NCBI GenBank assembly: GCA_948567375.1 | Contig: OX419760.1 | Coordinates: 20,336,001-20,400,000, forward strand | Source: Lunularia cruciata | Taxonomy: Eukaryota > Streptophyta > Marchantiopsida > Lunulariales > Lunulariaceae | Direction: 5' to 3' | DNA: 64,000 nt | Shown here: positions 9,934-19,484 of the stretch, in pieces | Layout of the letters: each line of letters opens with the position of its first letter | How positions within the stretch are numbered: the first letter of the stretch is position 1 | Notes under the pieces: generated by a model | Seen by the model: only the letters and a program-made list of their open reading frames with translations | The model's database searches: none | Told to the model about the DNA's origin: nothing | Position numbers and translations under genes: made by a program

Positions 9934-12136
9934 ATGAAACAATGAAACAATGAAATATAAAGCCCGAAAGACCCAAAGAGTCAAAAGGCTAGAAACACAA
10001 TACAAAACACATGAAATGTGCGCCTAGGCAAGGGCTTAGGGCATCTGACCAATCTGTAATAAATTGGTCCGATGTAAACTAATCTCGGTCATGTACTTCC
10101 CAAACGCTAAAGCTTCAACCTGTAAGAGAGTTGAGAAATCACTACAAGTAATCTGATGTCTAACTCTAATCTGCATATAACAAGGGCAATCAACAAACAC
10201 ATGATGCTCATCCTCAACTTTGCTCATAGTACACAATTTGCAAAGTCGCATGGAGTGCTCTATCTGTTGCCAATGTCCTTGTTCTACTTCTAGTCTATGA
10301 GAACTTGTTCTATATTGAGCGATAACATGTCTAAGTGAAGTAGAAATCCTAGCCAAGAGATAATCTTGCTCACAATACACCAACATAGGATTTACAAATT
10401 GCTGATAGAACACCATCTTGGTACCGAGCTGGTGCCATAAGCAAAGTAAAAACTGCTCCTTGATCACTTCTCGTAGTGCAATAGGCTCCAACCTCCAATG
10501 TCGCTCACAAACATTCCACCTTGTGGCCCATGCAACCAGATCTGTATACCAACCGATCACAAACATTCCACCTTGTGGCCCATGCAACCAGATCTGTATA
10601 CCAACCGACAGATAGAGTGGCACAAAAAGCTTGGTAGGGAAGTCTCTCATGCTCCATGGACCTCACCTTAGTGGCATATGTGATAGCTAAAAACAAAGCT
10701 TCAGCCTCAAGTGGTAAAAACCCGGTTTCAGCAAGCATCAATACATAGGGAGTTTGAGTCCTCACCCCAAGTTCATCACACAAAAACAATTTCTGAACTT
10801 TCTCCACCTTTTGCCACCATGTCTTCTTAGTACCTGGACCCCAAATCTGAGCACCATACAGAACCACTGGCTGCACAAGAGATCTGAACAACACCTTCTT
10901 CAACTCCCATGTGGTAAGGTGGGCAAGTCTAGAGCGGTTCATGAGTGAATACAAAGCTCTAAAGCCTGCATTGATTCTCATCTTCACACAAGTGGACCAA
11001 CTATAGTCATGAGAAAACTCAAGGGCCAAGTACTTGTAAGAAGAAACCTGATCCAATTGCTGTCCATCAAAAAAGAAAGGTGTGACACCTTTAGAACCTA
11101 CCACCATCACCTTGGACTTGTCAAGGTTCACTTCCATCTTTGTTTCATTGCAAAACAAGAGAAGAGAATCCAACAGCTTCTGTAAACCTTCTGGATTGGT
11201 GGAGAGAAGCACTATATCATCTGCATAAAGTAGTGCATGTATCATCAAAGAGCCAACCTGTACACCTGTAGCTCCAGCTTCCATGAGTAGACTCTCTAGA
11301 TCATCGATGAAGATTCCGAACAGAGTTGGAGATAGAGAGCAGCCTTGGATCACACCCATTGTGCTAAGGACATCTTGAGAGCTCAAAGATGAAAGTTTTA
11401 CAATCACTTTCTCATAGAGTCTAGAGATAGCACCAATCAGATCAGCTGAAACACCCACTTCAATGAGTCTCTCACTTAGAGATTTCCTGAGCACCTTATC
11501 AAAGGCCTTCCTGAAATCAACAAAGGCAACATAGAGAGCTCTCCTAACACCCTTGGATTTCCACCACAAAACATGAAGTACCAATAGGTGATCCAAAGTA
11601 CTAAAGCCTAATCTGAAACCAGCTTGGCACTTAGCTCAAATTTTGTGTTTTTCACCCCAAGTGCTCAACCTTGACTCCAAAATTCGACCATACAACTTGG
11701 CAGAAACACTACCAACAAGTATGGTATGGTAATTGGTGACAACATCTCTGGCCAGACTTGTGAATAGGAACTACCTTCTTGAAGCACCATCTATCCGGAA
11801 AGCCACACTTGATTGCCTCATTCAAATAAAAAGTGAGTACTGAAATCAGTTGGCTACCGCCCCACTTCAGAAGTTCAACACATAGTCCATCAAGGTCTTC
11901 AGCCTTACCATTGGCCAACTTCTTCAATTGGTACTTGACATCAGCTTCGGAGATGGTGAGAGGAGATCCAAGGCAAGGTGCCATGCTTGGAGCATTTGGG
12001 AAAAAGTACAAATCCTTCACATAGTCACAAAGCTCATTCAGGTCCAGCGATAGAGATGGAGATCTGATGGTTACCTTCTTCCAAAAAGCCTTGGGATTGC
12101 TCCTCAATTCAGTGCTCAACTCAACTCCTTTGAGTT
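9934..12136 (-). mobile_element. LINE copy nested in another LINE
   Basis: Minus-strand, 5'-truncated copy with its tail at 9,934 (three CAATGAAA-type units) and its 5' end in the LKGVELSTELRS region at about 12,136. It covers the whole reverse transcriptase and zinc-knuckle part of ORF2. The 363-codon stretch 10,505-11,596 holds FVDFRKAFDK, GVIQGCSLSP and YADD. A 53-bp tandem duplication at 10,505-10,610 shifts the frame. Further stops interrupt near 11,640 and 11,745. Confidence 0.92.
10505..10610. repeat. 53-bp tandem duplication inside LINE ORF2
   Basis: The block starting CACAAACATTCCACC occurs at 10,505 and again at 10,558 with no visible change. The second copy is absent from all sister elements, so it arose after insertion. 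It breaks the ORF2 frame (53 is not a multiple of 3). Confidence 0.9.
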
Positions 12137-12227
12137 TAGGTCTCCATCAGATCTCCTTTGAGTTTAGATCTCCATCAGTTTAGGTTCATCAGATCTCCAT
12201 CTCCATCGCTGGACCTGAATGAGCTTT
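12137..12227 (+). mobile_element. Junction filler and right half of interrupted LINE
   Basis: 12,137-12,182 holds three imperfect copies of a GAGTTTAG-TCTCCATCAG block. It is followed at 12,183-12,227 by the ORF2 segment that continues the copy broken at 9,933 (RSPSPSLDLNELC). The filler looks templated from the target itself. Confidence 0.7.
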
Positions 12228-12266
12228 GTGCAAGAAGTAGTGCAAGACCAGGGCGACACTCTTGTT

Positions 12267-12391
12267 TGAAACAATGAAACAATGAAATATAAAGCCCGAA
12301 AGACCCAAAGAGTCAAAAGGCTGGAAACACAATACAAAACACATGAAATGTGAGCCTAGGCAAAGGCCTAGGGCATCTGACCAATCTGTAA
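12267..12391 (-). mobile_element. Short LINE 3' end (~125 bp)
   Basis: Contains only tail, 3' UTR and half of the first 3' hairpin; it stops in the hairpin loop (CAATCTGTAAC). About 40 bp of unassigned sequence (12,228-12,266) separate it from the fragment to the left. Confidence 0.85.
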
Positions 12392-12476
12392 CAATGAACA
12401 ATGAACAATGAAATATAAAGCCCGAAAGACCCAAAGAGTCAAAAGGCTGGAAACACAATACAAAACACATGAAATG
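12392..12476 (-). mobile_element. Short LINE 3' end (~85 bp)
   Basis: A second minus-strand 3' end with a heptamer tail (CAATGAA repeats), placed directly against the preceding one. It ends within the 3' UTR (CATGAAATGT), where a plus-strand copy begins. Confidence 0.85.
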
Positions 12477-14633
12477 TTGAGACTCAAGGGGGTTGAGTTG
12501 AGCATTGAATTGAGGAGCAATCCCAAGGCTTTTTGGCAGAAAGTAACCATCAGATCTCCATCTCCATCATTGGACCTGAACGAGCTTTGTGAATATGTGA
12601 AGGATCTGTATTTTTTCCCTGATGCTCCAAGCATGGCACCTTGCCTTGGATCTGCTCTCACCATCTCTGAAGCTGATGTCCAGTACCAATTGAAGAAGTT
12701 GGCCAATGGTAAGGCCGAAGACCTTGATGGACTATGTGTTGAACTACTTAAGTGGGGTGGTAGCCATCTGATTTCAATACTCACTTCTCTCTTGAATAAG
12801 GCCATCAGGTGTGGTTTTCCTGATAGATGGTGCTTCAAGAAGGTTGTTCCTATTCACAAGTCTGGTCAAAGAGATATTGTCACCAATTACCGTACCATTC
12901 TAGTGGGTAGTATCTTTGCCAAGTTGTACGGTCGAATTTTGGAGACTAGGTTGAGTACTTGGGCTGAAAAGTACAGAATTTGAGCTTAGTGCCAAGCGGG
13001 TTTCAGATCAGGCTTTAGTACCTTGGATCATCTATTGGTACTCCATGTTTTGTGGTGGAAATCTAAAGGTGTTGGGAGAGCTCTCTATGTTGCATTTATT
13101 GATTTCAGGAAGGCCTTTGATAAGGTGCTTAGGAAATCATTAAGTGAGAGACTCATGGAAGTTGGTGTTTCAGCCGATCTGATTGGTGCTATCTCTAGAC
13201 TCTATGAGAAGGTGGTTGTGAAACTTTCATCTTTGAGCTCTCAAGATGTCCTTAGCACAATGGGTGTGATTCAAGGTTGCTCTCTATCCCCAACATTGTT
13301 TGGAATCTTCATCGATGATCTAGAGAGGGTGCTTATGGAAGCTGGAGCTACAGGTGTACAAGTTGGCTCTTTGATGATACATGCACTACTGTATGCGGAT
13401 GATGTAGTGCTCCTCTCACCCAATCCACAAAGTTTACAGAAGTTGTTGGATTCTCTTCTCTTGTTTTGCAATCAAACAAAGATGGAGGTGAACCTTGACA
13501 AGTCCAAGGTGATTGTGGTGGGTTCTAAAGGTGTCACACCTTTCTTTTTTGATGGACATCAATTGGAGCAGGTTTCTTCTTACAAGTACTTGGGCCTTGA
13601 GTTTTCTCATGACTATAGTTGGTCTACTTGTGTGAAGATGAGAATCAATGCAGGCTTTAGAGCTTTGTATTCACTCATGAATCGCTCTAGACTTGCTCAC
13701 CTTACCACATAGGAGTTGAAGAAGGTGCTGTTCAGATCTCTTGTGCAGCCGGTGGTTCTCTATGGTGCTCAGATTTGGGGTCCAGGTACTAAGAAGACAT
13801 GGTGGCAAAAGGTGGAGAAAGTTCAGAAATTGTTTTTGTGTGATGAACTTGGGGTGAGGACTCAAACTCCCTATGTATTGCTACTTGCTGAAACCAGGTT
13901 TTTGCCTCTTGAGGCTGAAGCTTTGTTTTTAGCTATCACATATGCCACTAAGGTGAGGTCCATGGAGCATGAGAGACTTCCCTACCAAGCTTTTTGTGCC
14001 ACTCTATCTGTCGGTTGGTATATAGATCTGGTTGCATGGGCCACCAGGTGGAATGTTTCTGAGCGACATTGGAAGTTGGAGCCTATTGCACTACGAGAAG
14101 TGATCAAGGAGCAGTTTTTACTTCACTTATGGCAGCAACCCGGTACCAAGATGGTGTTCTATCAGCAGTTTGTAAATCCTATGTTGGTGTATTGTGAGCA
14201 AGATTATCTCTTGGCTAGGATTTCTACTTCACTAAGACATGTTATTGCTCAATATAGAACTAGTTCTCATAGACTAGAAGTAGAACAAGGACGTTGGCAG
14301 CAGATAGAGCACTCCATGCGACTTTGCAAATTGTGTATTATGAGCAAAGTTGAGGATGAGCATCATGTGTTGATTGTTTGCCCTTGTTACATGCAGATTA
14401 GAGTTAGACATCAGATTACTTGTAGTGATTTCTCAACTCTCTTACAAGTTGAAGCTTTAGCGTTAGGGAAGTACATGACCGAGGTTAGTTTACATCGGAC
14501 CAATTTGTTACATATTGGTCAGATGCCCTAGGCCCTTGCCTGGGCTCACATTTCATGTGTTTTGTATTGTGTTTCCAGCCTTTTGACTCTTTGGGTCTTT
14601 CGGGCTTTATATTTCATTGTTCATTGTTCATTG
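12477..14633 (+). mobile_element. LINE copy, ORF2 RT to 3' end
   Basis: 5'-truncated at LRLKGVELS and otherwise colinear to the heptamer tail at 14,611-14,633. Open stretches are 12,480-12,983, 13,023-13,712 and 13,716-14,531. They are separated by TGA at about 12,981 (a glutamine codon in sisters) and TAG at 13,710-13,712 (a tryptophan codon in sisters). It includes all RT motifs (FIDFRKAFDK, YADD) and the C-terminal zinc knuckle. Only a few stops interrupt it, so it is a fairly young copy. Confidence 0.93.
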
Positions 14634-17149
14634 TAACAACGATAATACCGATGCAAAAACCCATCACCAACTCCTTCTCATTGGCATTGAGCTCCACCAA
14701 CTATTACAATTGAGTCTTAAACAAGTCCAAGACCTCTCTCTTAAAGAGCATGGGAGCCTAAGAAACTCATAAGTGTGGGTAAAGCAGCTCACAAGGTTCA
14801 CCATTACCATATGTGACCTATCAGCCACTACCACTGTTTGAGATTGGCGCCCAACATCCAAGATGTCATCAATAGTAAGGTAGTCTAGTTGTTGAATCTT
14901 ATCATGAGCATGCTACAAAACCTCTTTAGGTAAGAGGTCCATCCACCAAAGACAAAGACAATGAACCTATGATCCCATTTTGGCTATATCCAACAACATT
15001 ATAGGTCCTATCCAAGAATAGACTTGATGTGTACTCGCCACCACCCGAGTATAAGAATCACCTATCAAAGGGACGTTCTCCAAAATGTAGGTTGAAGAAA
15101 TAGATTTATGAACCTAGAGATGTCATGATATACATAAACATCTCCCAAAACACACTAGAATAGGGGGTCTTAGAGACCCTAATAGCACATATATGTCCCT
15201 AATATGGCCATCCAAAAATCACCAAATAAATGTGACCATATCTCTCTAAATCTTATGCACTAGCAAGGAAATGTCTGCTAGTAGGGCCTTTGGTAGCCCT
15301 GGACTAATGACATTGGTAATAACTCAAGATACTAGTAGGCCCAAATGTGCCACATGATGTAGAGAGACTTGCCTAGCAATCTCATCTCTCTCCACATACA
15401 AATACCTCTATACTTAGATACCTACCTATAATATTGTAGCTAGTCCAATGCTAATCCTACTAAACAACTCCAATAAACATACTCCCTCTACTAGATACTA
15501 CCAAGCAATGAGTGGGGTATCCAAATGTGACCATGTAATAGACTCTATAGGCTCATCCTCACATTGGTCTCCTATTGGCACAAAGGCTCCACTCCAAGCC
15601 TATTGCATCAATTGATTTTCATATTGCTACAATGCCTCCTTGATGGAACATCCACTCCACAATGGAACATCCAAGGTGGATGGAATGATCCCACTCATAC
15701 ACCAAATCCAAGTGATCTCCTCTGGTACTAGAGTATCTTCTACATGGGCTTTCTCCTCCAATAAATCACTAGGCCAAGTAATGGAACCACTAAAAACTAA
15801 AACTAATGCCATGGTCCTTGATTATAGTGATCCAAGATTGCGTTATTAAAGCATATTGGTAGATGACATACTCATCCCTCACTTGACTGCCAACCAGGTC
15901 TACATGAGGTTGTCTCCTCCCAATATTCAATATTGAAACCCATGGGATATAACATTGCTATACCAACTAGCACTTCATATGACTCTACTATTGTTGCAAT
16001 AGTATGAGCTCTCACCACAAAGCTATCAATTGGATGACTGAGCTAAATTTGGACAATAAGCTCTCCACATGTGATGCATTATGTAGAACCATCTCCTAGA
16101 GATGTTTGGAAATGAAATGGACAACTGTCCACATTGGTCTTCTATAGCTCCAGATCAACAATTGCAACCTTCCTTAACATAAAGAGCTACGTATCAAAGT
16201 CTAATAAGACACTTTGTGGTGTATAGACCTTCCCAAAAGGTACCACTAGATGGAAAATCCCCCTCTAATTATCCAATAGGACAACTCCAAGTGTGAACCA
16301 CACTTGCTCAAAGGAAGGTCTAGTTGGTAACTCCTTCAATCTAGTTATTATTGCCTACCATAAACCACTAATTGCTAAGAAATCCCATGCTCCTCAACCA
16401 AGTCAGCTCCAACATCAACCACCTCTAATTTAGAAGTAGGAACCACATCATCCCTACTCCCACAAGGTGTGATAGCCAACCAAAACATTAGAACTAGGTC
16501 AACTACCATTGTAAACATATCATGGGCAGAGAATAAAGAGAAGCACATGATCAAATAAGCCGCTCCCAACATCAAGCTAGACGCAATCTATATAGTAGCA
16601 ATTGGTTGAGTAGTAGGTAGTCTATCATGCATCCCATCACCACCTACCACACCTGCACTAGGATGTCTAAGAGCCATGGATCTTGTCTATAATGCCTTAG
16701 AGAGTGTGAAAGACTAGGGAAGCCTGACCTATCTACCAATCTCTCCTCTCTATGGGTCCAACTCCATTGATGCTCCTCTAGGCTTTGGAGCACGTATTAC
16801 ATTCCTAGTCACTATGGTAGATGCATCTACTTGTGTTGCTCCGCACATGAAGTCCAAGACATCTCTATCACCAAGATAAGAGGTGGAAACCTTAGCATCC
16901 AGATCTGATCTTCTTTGAGTGATGGCAATGCTAGCCAATCTTTGCTCCAATTGCTCAATCCAAGTAGACATGGTTGTATCAAAAGTAAGAGTAGGTACCA
17001 CACTCCTACTAGGTGTGGATCCTCTACCACCACCTCTACTAACTTGTCTTCCATGACCTAAAGCTCCTTTACTACCTGCCATAGCAGCCTTACCTCTTCA
17101 TAACTCTGGGTGAAGGTCAAAGCATCAGTCACTTCAGTATCAGTACTGA
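14634..17149 (-). other. Degenerate retroelement-like DNA
   Basis: No intact gene. Minus-strand frames are longer than plus-strand ones but full of stops. The part at 15,630-15,880 recurs at 57,350-57,570, so it belongs to a dispersed repeat. I could not identify a polymerase, integrase or protease motif. Confidence 0.45.
16750..17082 (-). pseudogene. Possible gag N-terminus of an LTR retrotransposon
   Basis: A 110-codon frame beginning MAGSKGALGHGRQVSRGGGR, rich in Gly, Arg and Ser, then a helix-prone WIEQLEQRLASIAITQ segment. Plant Ty3-type gag proteins often start with such a Gly/Arg-rich leader and a short coiled coil, so gag is a reasonable reading, but no diagnostic motif is present. 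The sequence downstream is degraded. Confidence 0.35.
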
Positions 17150-18575
17150 TTGTGAGATTTTCGAAAGTTTGAGAGATGAGATTTTCCCAAAAATTCAGAT
17201 AGTCATATCTCAGCACTTGCTCATCCAAATCTTTCGATTTTGGTCTTGTTTGGAACGCCTTGCCAAGAGCTTTCTATAAACACCAAGATTGCACCATTCT
17301 GAGCTTTGTGGCGAAAGAAATGAGTGTTTGAATTTTCTGACAGAGGTTCAATACTTAAGAGATCGTTTCTTCATCATCAGCAGTCCAAATGGAGTGATTT
17401 CTGTGTCAATGGATGCGCCTTGAAGAGCTCTTTCGATTGAGTGCAAGCATGCTAAAAACCCACATTTGTGCAAAGAGTTACAAGGATTTGAATTCTGTCA
17501 TCTTTGGTAGATTTTAGGGTTTGGACTATAAATTCGATTGATTTTATCTCTGCCAACACTTGGGCAAATGGAGTGATTGGAGTCTCATTGGAAGCGCTAT
17601 ACTGAGAGCTTTCCTTCAAAGTAAAGCTTGTCGAGTTTGGATCAATACTCAGGGAGATCTGAATTTTTCAATTCTGAGACAATTTTGAGTAGTCCTTGTT
17701 ATTGTGCAAGAATTGTGAAGGCTATTGCTCTGTGGTCACAAGTGCAAATCCAGTGAAAATAACTGCATCAGAATCTGTGAGTTACAAGCTCTGTTTCAAG
17801 GCCAAGCTCGCAGCACATGGAGGTCTGAGCAAGCAGTGGTGGTAATTCTCATTCTGTCACATCTCGTGCATCTTGGTGTTTGGAGTACCAACTTTGCAGT
17901 GCAAGTTCTCCTCAGTCATAGATCCAATTCAGGTGATTCTTGTATCATAAGAACCACATGGTCATAATATTTCTATTGAGTCCATACTTGAAAGATTTGG
18001 ATATCCAACGCAGATGATATGACCATTTGTTTCACTGTAGCACTTGCAATTACTTGGTGTTAAAATCTGCACATGTGAAGGAGGATTTCTCTGTACTTAT
18101 AGGTCCAAATCAAGTGGTTTTTGTGGCAATAGAACGATCAGTGTGCAAGGTTTCTATTGAGGTCTGATTTGTAGACATTAAAGGTCAGATAAGGAAGTTG
18201 TGACAGTTTGAAATCTGTGACTCTTTGGACATCATAACATTGTGAAGTGCAAATTCAAGCTATTGTATCTTTGTACTCAATGATCCAAATGAAGTGATCT
18301 TTGTGTATTTAGAATCAGCTCCCTCAGACCTTGAGACTGAAAATTGATTACTACAGGTTAGGTCACAGATTAGAAGCTCTAGGTACCTCAAATTTTGCAG
18401 CCTTTGGTATCTCTGTGCACTGCCAATTTGAAAGAGAGTATCTTTGCACTCACATATTCAAATGAGATGATTCTTATCTCATTAGAATCAGCTTTTCAAG
18501 GTCTTTACTTCAATACCAGCCTAGTAGTGCTTACAATTGTAAAACAGTAGTGCTGCCTACCTGAAAATCCTAAAT
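17150..18575 (+). repeat. LINE 5' UTR: about eight ~180-bp monomers
   Basis: A core resembling TCCAAATGAAGTGAT is found near 17,383, 17,563, 17,750, 17,921, 18,101, 18,281 and 18,458, with a weaker one near 17,230. Spacing is 170-187 bp. Each core is followed by a variant of TCATTAGAA and then of GAGAGCTTTC. The units are diverged, so they are only seen by aligning the cores. Monomer arrays act as promoters in mouse L1; here that is inference. Confidence 0.75.
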
Positions 18576-18632
18576 TTTTGGTGTTGGAAGTAAAACTTCC
18601 ATATTGACTGTGAGTGATAAGTGATTGTCACA

Positions 18633-19472
18633 ATGGAGGATTCCAAGATGGTGAAAGACATTGCTGATATAGCCATGAAGCAAAAACAATTAGCTGAAAT
18701 GTATAGGAAAGCAAATGATTTCCACAAGGACCTTAGAAGCTTCATGGCACCTATGTCCTAGTGCATGAGTACTCTCATGACTGTTATGGAATTTGTAAAG
18801 GTTGAGATCAGTAGTGTCAAAGAGTCTTTGAACCTAGTCAACCAAGAGATTCAAGACCTCAAGAAGAGTTCTATTTCTATGTTAACATCAACCAAGGGGA
18901 TGGTTGATGCTACCAAGAAAGTTGCTTCCTTGGGAGCACAAGCCAACGATATTGCTACACAAGGCGGAGGGCTCCAACATATTGTGGACACATTAGAAGT
19001 GAAGATGAAGTCTTATGCTGAAGCTACTAAGGTGGCTCAAATCTCTTGCTTGCAAGAGCATGAGGTTGAGAAGGAGAACCAATTGGTCAGGATGAAGAAC
19101 TTGAGAATTTCAAGTTTGCCAGAGATTGAGAAGGAAGACACCAAGGCCATAGTGTGTGAGTTTATTGCTGATTCTTTGAGAGTCCATGATCCTCAGATTT
19201 TGCAAGCATATAGATTGGGATAACAAGGTGCACAACCAAGAAGCATTTTGGTGAGGTTTGGCTCAGAAACTCAAAGGAATGCAGTGATGGATAACAAGGC
19301 TATACTGAAGGGGTGGCGTGTTTGGTTGGACCCTGATCTCACACCTCTCCAATGGCAAGCAAAGAAGGGAGAATTAGCAAAAGTGAAGGAGGCTCGACAA
19401 GCAGGTTTTGTTGCATTCTTGAGAGACAATAGAGCTGTGATCACCCAAAGGAAGTTGTCAACTACCGCATAG
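18633..19472 (+). pseudogene. LINE ORF1: coiled-coil RNA-binding protein, two stops
   Basis: 279 codons from ATG (18,633) to TAG (19,470-19,472). Residues 1-150 are mostly helical with heptad-like spacing (coiled coil). The rest follows the plan of vertebrate L1 ORF1p: NLRISSLPE (RNP2-like), SILVRFGS (RNP1-like), then a C-terminal part with WLDPDLTPLQWQAK and FLRDNRAVI. The protein should trimerise on element RNA; that is inferred from the family. In-frame TAG at 18,759 and TAA at 19,221 interrupt this copy; other copies read through both positions with sense codons. Confidence 0.88.
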
Positions 19473-19484
19473 CAATTCCAGACC
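19467..19484 (+). promoter_or_regulatory. Candidate amber readthrough site between ORF1 and ORF2
   Basis: Sequence GCA-TAG-CAA-TTC-CAG joins ORF1 and ORF2 in one frame. The TMV-type readthrough signal is UAG followed by CARYYA; here the six bases are CAATTC, one base from consensus. The same TAG occurs in seven copies (4, 8,676, 19,470, 37,944, 51,327, and minus strand 61,431 and about 52,294), and six keep CAATT after it. Confidence 0.6.
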
